Source: Paenibacillus sp. GP183 (lineage in GTDB: Bacteria > Bacillota > Bacilli > Paenibacillales > NBRC-103111). Taken from it: a DNA stretch of 64,000 bases. The stretch spans positions 5,252,501 through 5,316,500 of the forward strand of contig NZ_FNSW01000001.1 in assembly GCF_900104695.1 (NCBI RefSeq). The letters run 5' to 3'. A program made the translations under genes and the position numbers. The notes under the pieces are model-generated. The model searched no databases and was not told the origin of the DNA. It saw only the letters and a program-made list of their open reading frames with translations. Shown piece after piece: positions 44,008 to 53,013 of this stretch (position 1 is its first letter; each line of letters begins with the position of its first letter).

Positions 44008-44951
44008 TTAAACCCGGATTCTTCACAACTGTCCAAGATTTGGGGCGCCGTGCCTACCAGAAGTTTGGCGTATCGGCTTCCGGAGCCATGGATCCTTTGT
44101 CTCTTCGTTTAGCCAATCTTTTAGTAGGAAATAACGAAGATGAAGCCGCTTTAGAAGCAACATTAATTGGTCCCAAATTAAGATTTGGCGCAGATGGCGT
44201 GATTGCGATTACAGGCGGAAATCTGTCTCCTTCGATTAACGGAAACTCTGTCGGTATGTGGAAATCTTTGCGTATTTACAAAGATGATGAATTGAGCTTC
44301 GGTGGTTGTAAAAGCGGATGCAGAACCTACATTTCTTTTGCCGGCGGTATAGGTGTGCCCAAAGTTATTGGAAGCCGTTCCACCTTTATACGGGGTAATT
44401 ATGGCGGGATTGAAGGCAGAGCGCTTGCAACAGGTGATGAGATACCGATTGGCAGCTCGCCTTTCAACTACTCTCAAATAGCGGGAAGAACATTACGGTA
44501 TGAGCACACTCCCGATTATTCACAGGATCGGACGATCAGATTTATTCCAGGACCTCAAATCAACGCATTCACAAGCGAATCGGTTGAAACGTTTACCTCA
44601 AATCCTTATACAGTAACGAATGAATCGGATCGAATGGGATATCGATTACAAGGAGAGCAGCTAATGCATATCGCCGGAGCCGATATCATTTCCGATTTTA
44701 TCGCCATGGGTTCCATCCAGGTTCCTGCCATAGGCCAACCGATTATTTTGATGGCTGATTGCCAGGTCTCAGGCGGTTATACCAAAATAGGAGTTATTAT
44801 CAGTGTCGATATCCCTTTTACGGCTCAAAAAAAGCCAGGAGATCAAATTCGGTTCCAAGCGATGGAAGTATCGGATGCTCAAGAGCTCTGGAAAGAACAA
44901 GAGAGATTGATAGCAGAGCTCCGTTTAATCAATCGAATGATCATTCGTTGA
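43989..44951 (+). CDS. pxpC: 5-oxoprolinase subunit PxpC (KipA-like)
   Basis: A 320-residue member of the biotin-dependent carboxyltransferase-fold (KipA/AHS2) family. It begins FVHVVKPGFFTTVQDLGR and contains FGVSASGAMDPLSLRLAN and a GGYTKIGVI segment near the end. ATG 43989 gives the standard N-terminus; an in-frame GTG lies at 43977. It overlaps pxpB by 19 bases, showing tight coupling. The same fold occurs fused inside the carboxylase encoded at 47.5 kb. Confidence 0.96.
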   Translation: MEFVHVVKPGFFTTVQDLGRRAYQKFGVSASGAMDPLSLRLANLLVGNNEDEAALEATLIGPKLRFGADGVIAITGGNLSPSINGNSVGMWKSLRIYKDDELSFGGCKSGCRTYISFAGGIGVPKVIGSRSTFIRGNYGGIEGRALATGDEIPIGSSPFNYSQIAGRTLRYEHTPDYSQDRTIRFIPGPQINAFTSESVETFTSNPYTVTNESDRMGYRLQGEQLMHIAGADIISDFIAMGSIQVPAIGQPIILMADCQVSGGYTKIGVIISVDIPFTAQKKPGDQIRFQAMEVSDAQELWKEQERLIAELRLINRMIIR

Positions 44952-44980
44952 TAAAAGAAAATGTTAGAGGAGTGTATGTT

Positions 44981-45754
44981 ATGAAAAACATTGATTTGAA
45001 CTGTGATATGGGAGAGAGCTTTGGTATTTATAAATTAGGCATGGATGAGGAAGCTATGCCATATATCACTTCGGCTAATATTGCATGCGGATTTCATGCC
45101 GGCGATCCTAATGTAATGGATCAAACGGTAACTCTTGCTAAAAAATACGGTGTCGGCATTGGCGTTCATGTTGGATTTCCAGACTTATTAGGATTTGGGC
45201 GTCGGAACATTGAAGTTTCTCGAGAAGAATTAATCAATTATAACATTTATCAAATAGGTGCTTTGCAAGCATTTGCCAGTAAACATGATCTTGAGATCCA
45301 ACATATTAAACCCCATGGAAGCATGAGTAATATGGCTGATACGGACCCGTATATTGCTGAAGCAATAGTTGATTCTGTCCTGAGCCTGTTTCCTGATATG
45401 AAATTGTTTATTAGAGAAGGTACGGAAATCCATAAAATTGCAGTGAAGAAAGGTCTTCCCGTTGTATTAGAATTTTATGCAGATCGTGCCTACACGCGTG
45501 AAAAGACTCTTGTTTCCCGAAAAATTCCAGGTGCGGTAATTAAAGATCCGGAAATCATTGCTGAAAATGTATTGCGCATGGTTGTAGAGGGGAAAACGAA
45601 AACTTTGGATGGGGAAAATATTGATATCAAGGGCGAGAGTATTTGCGTACATGGTGACACGACTGGAGCTGTTGAAATTATTAAGCGTATTAGGGAAAAG
45701 TTGAATGGTGCTGGTGTACAAGTTGCGCCTGTAGGTAAATGGCATTCTGTATAA
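44981..45754 (+). CDS. pxpA: 5-oxoprolinase subunit PxpA (LamB/YcsF family)
   Basis: A 257-residue protein beginning NIDLNCDMGESFGIYKLG, the YcsF/PxpA signature, followed by SANIACGFHAGDPNVMDQTV and HIKPHGSMSNMA. It is the hydrolase-like subunit of ATP-dependent 5-oxoprolinase. The frame is open from 44759 within pxpC, but ATG 44981 follows TTAGAGGAG and gives the family start. It sits 29 bp after pxpC and closes the operon; no terminator is visible before the guanidine promoter downstream. Confidence 0.97.
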   Translation: MKNIDLNCDMGESFGIYKLGMDEEAMPYITSANIACGFHAGDPNVMDQTVTLAKKYGVGIGVHVGFPDLLGFGRRNIEVSREELINYNIYQIGALQAFASKHDLEIQHIKPHGSMSNMADTDPYIAEAIVDSVLSLFPDMKLFIREGTEIHKIAVKKGLPVVLEFYADRAYTREKTLVSRKIPGAVIKDPEIIAENVLRMVVEGKTKTLDGENIDIKGESICVHGDTTGAVEIIKRIREKLNGAGVQVAPVGKWHSV

Positions 45755-45814
45755 ACGGGCGATTTGGATTTAAAGATAACATTGTTTTTGATTACCTTCG
45801 CAAACCCAAATATA

Positions 45815-45851
45815 TTGACGAAAATCATACTTGATGTTATGTTAATTAACA
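45815..45851 (+). promoter_or_regulatory. Promoter with overlapping TnrA/GlnR box before the first guanidine riboswitch
   Basis: A -35 TTGACG (45815-45820), 17-base spacer and -10 TATGTT (45838-45843) precede the aptamer by about 35 bp. The box TGTTATGTTAATTAACA (45835-45851) fits TGTNAN7TNACA perfectly and covers the -10; an 18-bp perfect palindrome TTATGTTAATTAACATAA (45837 onward) is embedded, and a second overlapping near-match starts at 45840. A box on the -10 predicts repression by GlnR when nitrogen is plentiful. Confidence 0.7.
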
Positions 45852-45877
45852 TAACCACATACGATTGTTTTTGTTTA

Positions 45878-46004
45878 CTAGGGTTCCGTCGGAAGGTTCC
45901 GGGCTGGTCCGAGAGTAAACCGCTTGTTGTGACGAGCGACACGGAAGGATAAAAACCTGGGAGATATCATCAAGACGCTGGCGTCTTGTGATGTCTCCCT
46001 TTTT
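45878..46004 (+). ncRNA. Guanidine-I (ykkC) riboswitch with terminator, first copy
   Basis: The aptamer shows the conserved order CTAGGGTTCCG (45878), GGCTGGTCCGAGAG (about 45902), ACACGGAAGGATAAAAACC (about 45939) and GGGAGA. It runs into a terminator: GGGAGATATCATCAAGACGC (45959-45978) pairs with 45981-45999, then a T run. The aptamer 3' end shares bases with the terminator stem, so guanidine binding should prevent termination and switch on the downstream carboxyguanidine genes. Confidence 0.95.
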
Positions 46005-46035
46005 GTTTCATTACGCTGAAAAGGAGATTGTGAAC

Positions 46036-46755
46036 ATGAACAGCATTTGGAGCATAACAATTCGTCCCGGCGGGAAATGGTCAGGCACGATCGGTAAAGG
46101 GAAATTAATTCGTTTCACTGCGTTAGAAGCAGCTGCGAATGTCTCCGTGCAATTGTTTCACGCGAAGGATCTGACTGAGCGTTACAACATGCCGGATACG
46201 CTGAAAGCACAGCATACTTCACATCTGACAAGAGGTAATGTGCTGATGAGCGATAATGGCCGCGCTATGGCGAGCATCGTCGAAGACAGTCTGGGCTGGC
46301 ACGACCCGCTCAGCGGATATACGAGCCGAGCTGCCACAGATGCCAAGTATGGCGCAACGAATTATCAGGAACTGCGCAACGATTGGCTGCGAAGCGGTCA
46401 AGAGAACTTCGCCGTAGAGCTGGTGAGAAATGGTTTAAGCATGCGCGATATGATGCCCGTCGTGAATTTGTTCTCTAAAGTGTTTTGCGATGAGCAGGGC
46501 GACATGCACTTTAGCGAGGATCATTGCCCAGCGGGTGCAACCGTGACAATACGCACAGAGCTCGACGTTTTGCTCGTGCTTTCAAATACGCCAAATCCGC
46601 TGGATCCTGACACCTCTTTTCCGTCCGTACCGGTAAAAGTTGAAGTTTTCACTGCTTTACCTGTGGATGCGCAAGATTACTGCGTCAATTACCGCCCGGA
46701 AAATCGCCGGGCTTTTGAGAATACATGGGAATACCACACTTTGCTTGGACTGTAA
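46036..46755 (+). CDS. cgdA: Carboxyguanidine deiminase subunit, DUF1989 (UAAP1 type)
   Basis: A 240-residue DUF1989 protein (a little-studied family formerly called urea amidolyase-associated protein 1). With its partner it is known to deiminate carboxyguanidine to allophanate in guanidine-degrading bacteria. The metal-site segment has decayed: EDSLGWHDPLSGYTS instead of the [12 protein letters not shown] seen in the partner, so this may be a structural subunit. The frame is open from 45988, inside the terminator; ATG 46036 follows AAGGAG at 9 bases and is preferred. First gene after the riboswitch. The symbol is assigned by gene order. Confidence 0.88.
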   Translation: MNSIWSITIRPGGKWSGTIGKGKLIRFTALEAAANVSVQLFHAKDLTERYNMPDTLKAQHTSHLTRGNVLMSDNGRAMASIVEDSLGWHDPLSGYTSRAATDAKYGATNYQELRNDWLRSGQENFAVELVRNGLSMRDMMPVVNLFSKVFCDEQGDMHFSEDHCPAGATVTIRTELDVLLVLSNTPNPLDPDTSFPSVPVKVEVFTALPVDAQDYCVNYRPENRRAFENTWEYHTLLGL

Positions 46756-46782
46756 AAAAACAATTGCGAAGGAGGAACCGAC

Positions 46783-47433
46783 ATGGCTGTATTTAATCGA
46801 GTGGAAAGTCACCGCAAGGTCGAAGACGCTGTCTATAGCGAAATAATCCTGGCCGGAGACGGGTGGATGCATGAGTTGAAGACGGGGCAAGTGTTGCGCA
46901 TTGTGGATTTGGAAGGAAATCAGGCGGCTGATACGCTGTTCTATGATGCCCAGAATCCCGATGATCATTATAGTGCCGTAGCAACCATCGCAGGCCAAAG
47001 AAACATTTACCTGAGCACGGGCTCCGTGCTGCGATCCGAATCGGGCAAAGAGCTGCTGAAGATCGTCGCTGATACTTGCGGACGCCATGATACGGTTGGC
47101 GGCTCGTGTTCCGCTCAAAGCAACACAGTTCGCTATGCACACGAGAAGCTGTCGATGCATAATTGCCGCGATACGTTTATGCTCCAGCTTGCAAAGCGCG
47201 ATGGCGCGTTTGGGAAGCGGGACTTGGCCCCGAACATTAACTTCTTTATGAACGTTCCAGTTACACCGGATGGCGGTTTGAAATTCGACGATGGCGTATC
47301 CGGTCCTGGCGCTTATGTGGAAGTCCAATCCCTATGCGGTACCATGGTGCTCATCAGCAACTGCCCGCAGCTGAATAATCCTTGTAACGCTTATAATCCG
47401 ACGCCGATTCAGGTTCTCATCTGGGAAAGCTGA
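46783..47433 (+). CDS. cgdB: Carboxyguanidine deiminase subunit, DUF1989 (UAAP2 type)
   Basis: A 216-residue DUF1989 protein. It keeps the family motif [19 protein letters not shown] (about residues 100-118) with two Cys and a His placed to bind metal, so it is the likely catalytic subunit. It starts 27 bp after its partner with GAAGGAGGAA upstream. Together they act between guanidine carboxylase and allophanate hydrolase, both encoded just downstream. The symbol is assigned by gene order. Confidence 0.88.
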   Translation: MAVFNRVESHRKVEDAVYSEIILAGDGWMHELKTGQVLRIVDLEGNQAADTLFYDAQNPDDHYSAVATIAGQRNIYLSTGSVLRSESGKELLKIVADTCGRHDTVGGSCSAQSNTVRYAHEKLSMHNCRDTFMLQLAKRDGAFGKRDLAPNINFFMNVPVTPDGGLKFDDGVSGPGAYVEVQSLCGTMVLISNCPQLNNPCNAYNPTPIQVLIWES

Positions 47434-47440
47434 GTAAACC

Positions 47441-47520
47441 TTATCTGAGACGAAGCCAGTTTTGCCAAGTAAAACTCAGCGTTTACTTCCATTGCCAGTT
47501 TTCAGGAAAAAACGCTAAGG
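47441..47520 (+). repeat. Second two-unit block of the 40-nt dispersed repeat
   Basis: Two 40-base units (47441-47480 and 47481-47520) share the core GCCAGTTTT and a following AAAAC segment with the block at 13143-13217. Like that block, it fills an intergenic gap inside an operon and ends in CTAAGGAGG, supplying the ribosome binding site of the next gene. The hairpins here are less perfect. Confidence 0.7.
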
Positions 47521-47530
47521 AGGGGTCACG

Positions 47531-50500
47531 ATGTTTAGTAAAGTGCTTATTGCTAACAGGGGCGCCATCGCTGTACGTATAGAACGTACGCTTCGCAAGC
47601 TGGGTGTCGCTTCCGTGGCTGTATATACACAGGCAGACCAGGACAGTCTTCATGTGGATCAGGCTGATGAAGCGGTTCTCATAGGAAAAGGTCCTGCCAA
47701 AGAAAGTTATTTAAATACGGAGCTGATTTTGCGGACGGCGCTTGAAAAAGGCGCTCAAGCGATTCATCCGGGTTACGGCTTTTTGAGCGAAAATGCCGAC
47801 TTTGCCCGGGCTTGCCGTGAGCATGGGATTGTGTTTATAGGTCCTGCGCCGGAGCAGATGGAAATGTTCGGTCTGAAGCACTCCGCCAGAGAGATTGCGG
47901 AGCGCACCGGTGTTCCGCTGCTGCCGGGGACGCCTCTTATCACGGAGCTGGAAGAGGCGCTCAGCGAAGCGTCTCGCATCGGTTATCCGGTGATTTTAAA
48001 AAGCACCGCCGGCGGCGGAGGCATCGGAATGCGTGTTTGCGCCGATGAATCGGCCCTGCGATCCGCTTACGACAGCGTGCGTCATCTCGCTGAAACGAAT
48101 TTCAAAAACGGCGGCATGTTCTTGGAGAAATATATCGCTAGAGCACGCCACATCGAGGTGCAAATCTTCGGCAACGGCTTTGGCGAAGTGGTCACGCTCG
48201 GAGAGCGCGACTGTTCCATTCAGCGCCGCAACCAGAAGGTGATAGAGGAAAGTCCTGCGCCGAACCTGACGGACGAAGTCCGCAATGCGATGTTTGCTTC
48301 GGCCATACGTCTGGCTGCCGAATTGGGCTACCGCAGTGCGGGTACGGTTGAGTTTCTGTACGATCCGGAAACGTCTGAGTACTACTTCCTGGAAGTCAAT
48401 ACGAGACTTCAAGTGGAGCACGGCGTAACGGAAGAAGTGCTCGGTATTGACCTCGTCGAATGGATGGTGCGCGAAGCTGCGGACGAACTGCGCGATCTGA
48501 AGTCGCTGATCCGCAAGCCGCAAGGGCACAGCATCCAAGCCCGGATCTACGCGGAAGATTGCCTTCAGCAATTCCGCCCGAGCGCGGGGCAGCTGGATCA
48601 AGCGGTTTTCTCGGTAAACGCGAGAAATGAAACATGGGTGAGAGACGGTCTTACTGTGACTACGCTTTACGACCCGTTGCTGGCGAAAATCATCGTTCAC
48701 GGCACGGATCGTGACGATGCCATTCGGAAGCTGATTGCGGCGCTTGAAGAGACGCGTATGTACGGCATTACAACCAACCTGCAGTATTTGCAGGCTCTGC
48801 TTCAAGAAAAGGACTGTGTTGACGGGAACGTCTACACGCAATTACTAAACAGCTTTGAGCCATCGGAACGGGCGCTTGAAGTGCTGGACGGCGGTATCCA
48901 AACGACCGTGCAAGATTTCCCTGGCCGCATCCGTCACTGGGATGTAGGTGTGCCGCCATGCGGACCGATGGACCCGCTGTCCTTCAGGATCGGGAACAAG
49001 ATGCTTGGCAATTCGGACAGTGCCAGCGGGCTTGAAATGACACTGCGCGGAGGCTCATACAAGTTCCGCAGTGACATGTGGTTCTGCGTGACCGGAGCAG
49101 ATATGCAAGCAGAGCTGGATGGTACGGCAATTCCAATGTATAAGCCGATGTTTGCCGGTCGCGGGCAAGTGCTTAGCTTCGGCGAAGTGAAGGAAGGTAT
49201 GCGCACATATCTGCTGATCGCCGGCGGGTTTGATATGCCGCAAATTCTCGGCAGTTCCTCGACCTTCACCCTGGGCGGCTTCGGGGGGCATGGCGGACGC
49301 GCGCTGCGCGCGGGCGATGTGCTGGCCGTGAACAAAGGCGGCCGGCCGGGGTCTCTCATAGCGGAACTAGAAGCTGAGCATAGGCCATCGATGACGCACG
49401 AGTGGACGATTGGCGTCATTCCTGGACCGCATTGTACGGGTGAATTTCTGCATAATGATTATTTGAAGCAGCTGATCCAAACAAGCTGGGAAGTTCATTT
49501 CAACAGTTCAAGAACGGGAGTTCGACTCATCGGTCCCGCGCCGCTCTGGACACGTGAAGATGGCGGGGAAGCAGGCCTGCACCCCTCCAATATCCATGAC
49601 AATGCTTACGCGATTGGTACGCTTGATCTGACAGGCGACATGCCGATTCTGCTTGGACCGGACGGTCCCAGTCTTGGCGGTTTCGTCTGTCCCGTCACGA
49701 CAGCATCGGCGGAGTTTTGGAAAATCGGGCAGCTGCACCCCGGCGATTTCGTCCGATTCCACCTGCTTGCACTGCCGGATGCAGAAGCATTGCGAGACCT
49801 GCAAGAAAGCTATTTGCAAGCGATAGGTGAAGGCGACACGGCGGGGTTGAAAGCGGTGAAGCTCCCTGACTTGAACGAAGCCATTACACCGGAATATCCG
49901 CGTCTCGTCCACGAAATAGAAAATCGCAGATTTCCGATTACAATCCGCTGCTGCGGCGATCAAAATTTACTGGTCGAATATGGCGACATGGAGCTGGATA
50001 TGCTGCTGCGTTTTCAAGTCCAGGCTTTGATGCAGGCGATCATGGATAGCGGGAATATTCCTGTTATGGATTTAACGCCAGGCATTCGCTCTTTGCAAAT
50101 TCACATTGATCCAGCGCAAATAACAATCCATGAAGCATGCCGCAAAGTAGCTGAAATCGACTCGGCGCTGCCGCCGCTCGAATCGTTCCGAGTGCCTTCG
50201 CGAATCGTGCGTTTGCCGCTTTCATGGGATGATCCGGCGACACAGCTGGCCATTCAGCGTTATCAGCAGGGGGTGCGGCCAGACGCACCGTGGTGTCCGA
50301 GCAACTTGGAATTTATTAGACGCATCAATGGTTTTGACCATATAGAGGATGTCCGGAAGATCGTTTTTGACGCTAACTATCTGGTTCTTGGCTTGGGAGA
50401 TGTTTATTTGGGTGCTCCTGTGGCCACTCCGATCGATCCGCGCCATCGCCTTGTGACGACGAAATACAATCCCGCACGTACTTGGACGCCTGAGAATGCC

Positions 50501-51175
50501 GTTGGAATCGGCGGCGCTTATATGTGCGTATACGGGATGGAAGGTCCGGGCGGCTATCAATTCGTTGGCCGCACGATACAGATGTGGAATCGTCTCAGAT
50601 CGACGGAATGCTTCAAGCCGGGTAAGCCTTGGCTGCTCAGGTTTTTTGATCAAATTCAGTTCTTTCCCGTAGAGGCGGATGAGCTGCTCCAACTGCGTGA
50701 AGATTTCTTGCGCGGGCGATATGAGGCGGATATTACCGAAACGACATTTGATTTAGGCGAGTATTTGCAGTTTCTTGGATCAATTGAAGAGAGTGCGGCG
50801 GCATTCCGCAAGCAGCAGCAGGATGCTTTCAAAGCAGAGCGCGAAAGCTGGAAGGCGCAAGGGCTTGCCGAATATGTCACCGAGCAGGAGTCAGCGAAAA
50901 AAACGGAGGAAGATGAACTGCCGGAGGGTACTATTCCCGTCCGCGGTATGATGCCGGGCAGTGTGTGGAAGGTGTTGGTTGCACGTGGTGAGCAGGTGAA
51001 GAAGGGCGATAAGCTGGCTATTTTGGAAAGTATGAAAATGGAGTTCTCGCAGCATGCGCCATGCGACGGCTTCGTTTCATCCGTGCATGTTAATCCCGGA
51101 GACCAAGTACATACCGGACAACTTATTCTCGGTATTAACCCGATAATCGAAGGAAGAGAGGTTATATCCACATGA
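47531..51175 (+). CDS. Biotin-dependent guanidine (urea) carboxylase
   Basis: A 1214-residue single-chain enzyme with the urea-carboxylase architecture: biotin carboxylase with ATP-grasp (about 1-445; KVLIANRGAIAVRI start, EKYIARARHIEVQIFG), KipA-like carboxyltransferase half (about 449-775; PPCGPMDPLSFRIGN), KipI-like half (about 800-1035), and a biotin carrier domain ending in ILESMKMEF with the biotinylated Lys near 1168. It carboxylates guanidine (or urea) using ATP and bicarbonate. The riboswitch and DUF1989 genes upstream argue for guanidine as substrate. It starts ATG 47531 after CTAAGGAGGGG and overlaps the allophanate hydrolase gene by four bases. Confidence 0.95.
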   Translation: MFSKVLIANRGAIAVRIERTLRKLGVASVAVYTQADQDSLHVDQADEAVLIGKGPAKESYLNTELILRTALEKGAQAIHPGYGFLSENADFARACREHGIVFIGPAPEQMEMFGLKHSAREIAERTGVPLLPGTPLITELEEALSEASRIGYPVILKSTAGGGGIGMRVCADESALRSAYDSVRHLAETNFKNGGMFLEKYIARARHIEVQIFGNGFGEVVTLGERDCSIQRRNQKVIEESPAPNLTDEVRNAMFASAIRLAAELGYRSAGTVEFLYDPETSEYYFLEVNTRLQVEHGVTEEVLGIDLVEWMVREAADELRDLKSLIRKPQGHSIQARIYAEDCLQQFRPSAGQLDQAVFSVNARNETWVRDGLTVTTLYDPLLAKIIVHGTDRDDAIRKLIAALEETRMYGITTNLQYLQALLQEKDCVDGNVYTQLLNSFEPSERALEVLDGGIQTTVQDFPGRIRHWDVGVPPCGPMDPLSFRIGNKMLGNSDSASGLEMTLRGGSYKFRSDMWFCVTGADMQAELDGTAIPMYKPMFAGRGQVLSFGEVKEGMRTYLLIAGGFDMPQILGSSSTFTLGGFGGHGGRALRAGDVLAVNKGGRPGSLIAELEAEHRPSMTHEWTIGVIPGPHCTGEFLHNDYLKQLIQTSWEVHFNSSRTGVRLIGPAPLWTREDGGEAGLHPSNIHDNAYAIGTLDLTGDMPILLGPDGPSLGGFVCPVTTASAEFWKIGQLHPGDFVRFHLLALPDAEALRDLQESYLQAIGEGDTAGLKAVKLPDLNEAITPEYPRLVHEIENRRFPITIRCCGDQNLLVEYGDMELDMLLRFQVQALMQAIMDSGNIPVMDLTPGIRSLQIHIDPAQITIHEACRKVAEIDSALPPLESFRVPSRIVRLPLSWDDPATQLAIQRYQQGVRPDAPWCPSNLEFIRRINGFDHIEDVRKIVFDANYLVLGLGDVYLGAPVATPIDPRHRLVTTKYNPARTWTPENAVGIGGAYMCVYGMEGPGGYQFVGRTIQMWNRLRSTECFKPGKPWLLRFFDQIQFFPVEADELLQLREDFLRGRYEADITETTFDLGEYLQFLGSIEESAAAFRKQQQDAFKAERESWKAQGLAEYVTEQESAKKTEEDELPEGTIPVRGMMPGSVWKVLVARGEQVKKGDKLAILESMKMEFSQHAPCDGFVSSVHVNPGDQVHTGQLILGINPIIEGREVIST

Positions 51176-52968
51176 AAAAGGCAGAAATCCCGCGTGAGTT
51201 AAGTATCTCTTGGTTGCGAGACAAATACAGTAATCAAGAACTTACTCCTCAAGAACTTATTATTGAAATTATTCAACGATCTAAAGAAGATGCAGACATG
51301 AATATTTGGATTACCCCTCCTGACATGGAGATGATTCAACCCTACTTGGATCGACTGACAACGCTCAATCCTGCGGAAGCACCGTTATGGGGAATTCCTT
51401 TCGCTATCAAGGACAATATCGACTTGGCAGGCGTGCCGACGACAGCGGCTTGTGCGGAATATGCCTATACACCGATCGAAAATGCGGGTGTGGTGGAGCG
51501 GTTGATTGCCGCAGGAGCCATTCCGCTCGGCAAAACGAACTTAGACCAATTCGCGACGGGGTTGGTCGGTACGAGAAGTCCTTACGGCGAAACGCACAAC
51601 GCGCTTCGACCCGAAATGATCAGCGGCGGCTCCAGCTCCGGCCCCGCTGTTGCGGTCGCAGGCGGCCAAGCGGCTTTCGCGCTTGGCACGGACACTGCAG
51701 GCTCCGGACGGGTGCCTGCTGCGCTCAATCGATTGGTCGGCTTTAAGCCGAGTCTCGGCGCTTGGCCAACCAAAGGGGTAGTGCCCGCCTGTGCGAGTCT
51801 GGACTGCGTCACGGTGTTTGCACACAGCATAGCTGATGTACTCGCCGTAGACGGTGCAGCTCGCGGCGTTCACGATGATGACCCTTGGTCACGCAAAGTG
51901 CCGATGCCGCAGGCGAAGCTGCCCGCCAAGATCTGCTTGCCCAAAGACCCGCTAGGATTCTATGGAACCTACGCGGACGAGTACAGCAGCGCTTGGGACG
52001 CTGCAGTCGCGCAATTACAAAACCTGAACATTCCCATTGAATATGTGGATGCTCAGTTATTCGCCCAAGCGGGCGCCATTCTGTACGAAGGCCCATGGGT
52101 AGCCGAACGGTGGGCAGCCTTGGGCGGATTCATCGATGCTCATCCGGGCGCCAGTTTTCCGGTGACCGAGAAAATTCTCCGCTCTGGCTCAGCGGCTGAA
52201 TACGATGCTGCATCAGTATTCGCTGCGATGCATAAGCTTCAACAGTTTAAGCTGGAAGCGCGTAAACTGCTCAAAGACTCGGTGCTCGTAATGCCAACCT
52301 GCGGGGGGACGTGGACTCGCGAGCAAGTTCGATTGGACCCGATCAGCACCAACCGGGATATGGGCCGCTACACGAATCATTGCAACTTGCTCGATTTGTG
52401 CGCTTTGGCAGTGCCTGCGGGTGATGCGGCTCCGTCAACGCCGTTCGGCATCACACTCTTCGCACTCGCCGAAGATGAGGGCTTGATCTGTGGCGCCGCC
52501 GAGCTATTCGCCGCAGGGAGTCCAGCTTCCGCTGAGACGGCGGGTGGTTCCAGCTCGAAGCAAGCAGCGGCTTCTGCAGCGGCTCCGGCGACAACGCTGG
52601 TTGCCGTCTGCGGCCTGCACATGCGCGGCTACCCGCTGGAGAAGCAGATGCAGAGTTGCGGAGCGCGCTTCATTCGCGAGGATGAGACGGCGGCGAAGTA
52701 CCGCCTGGTGAAGCTGGCCACGACGCCGGCGAAGCCTGGCTTGATCAAACAGCAGGAGGGCGGAGCGCCTATCCAGCTGGAGGTTTGGGAAATGCCGCTC
52801 GAGGCATTTGGCGGTTTTGCCGCAGCGATCCCGGCGCCGCTCGGGATCGGGAAGGTGGAGCTGCGGGACGGCAGCGAAGTCCCGGGCTTTGTTTGTGAGG
52901 CTTACGCGGCGGCAGATGCGGAAGATGTGACTTCTTCCGGCGGCTGGCGCCATGTGATGCCGCTATAG
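51172..52968 (+). CDS. atzF: Allophanate hydrolase
   Basis: A 598-residue amidase-signature enzyme. The Ser-cisSer-Lys triad is visible: Lys in PFAIKDNIDLAGVPTT (about 80), the Gly/Ser loop ISGGSSSGPAVAVAGG (about 149-164), and the nucleophile region GTDTAGSGRVPAA (about 170-182). A Gly/Ala/Ser-rich linker (about 445-470) joins the allophanate hydrolase C-terminal domain (about 475-598, LVAVCGLHMRGYPLEKQM). It hydrolyses allophanate to ammonia and carbon dioxide, the last step of guanidine breakdown. ATGA overlap with the carboxylase gene. Confidence 0.95.
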   Translation: MKKAEIPRELSISWLRDKYSNQELTPQELIIEIIQRSKEDADMNIWITPPDMEMIQPYLDRLTTLNPAEAPLWGIPFAIKDNIDLAGVPTTAACAEYAYTPIENAGVVERLIAAGAIPLGKTNLDQFATGLVGTRSPYGETHNALRPEMISGGSSSGPAVAVAGGQAAFALGTDTAGSGRVPAALNRLVGFKPSLGAWPTKGVVPACASLDCVTVFAHSIADVLAVDGAARGVHDDDPWSRKVPMPQAKLPAKICLPKDPLGFYGTYADEYSSAWDAAVAQLQNLNIPIEYVDAQLFAQAGAILYEGPWVAERWAALGGFIDAHPGASFPVTEKILRSGSAAEYDAASVFAAMHKLQQFKLEARKLLKDSVLVMPTCGGTWTREQVRLDPISTNRDMGRYTNHCNLLDLCALAVPAGDAAPSTPFGITLFALAEDEGLICGAAELFAAGSPASAETAGGSSSKQAAASAAAPATTLVAVCGLHMRGYPLEKQMQSCGARFIREDETAAKYRLVKLATTPAKPGLIKQQEGGAPIQLEVWEMPLEAFGGFAAAIPAPLGIGKVELRDGSEVPGFVCEAYAAADAEDVTSSGGWRHVMPL

Positions 52969-53013
52969 ATGTATTACCCATAATATCCGTGTCCAAAGAG
53001 AGGAGTGTTCTAT

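Noticed and set aside
44759-44980. Upstream extension of the pxpA frame into pxpC
   Set aside because: It overlaps pxpC in another frame; ATG 44981 gives the conserved DLNCDMGESFG start.
46640-47328. Overlapping frames on both strands around the DUF1989 genes
   Set aside because: They are shadows of two DUF1989 genes with good starts and conserved motifs.
47996-48841. A 281-codon open frame on the minus strand inside the carboxylase gene
   Set aside because: It is the antisense shadow of a well-conserved biotin carboxylase domain; the encoded sequence has no recognisable domain or ribosome binding site.
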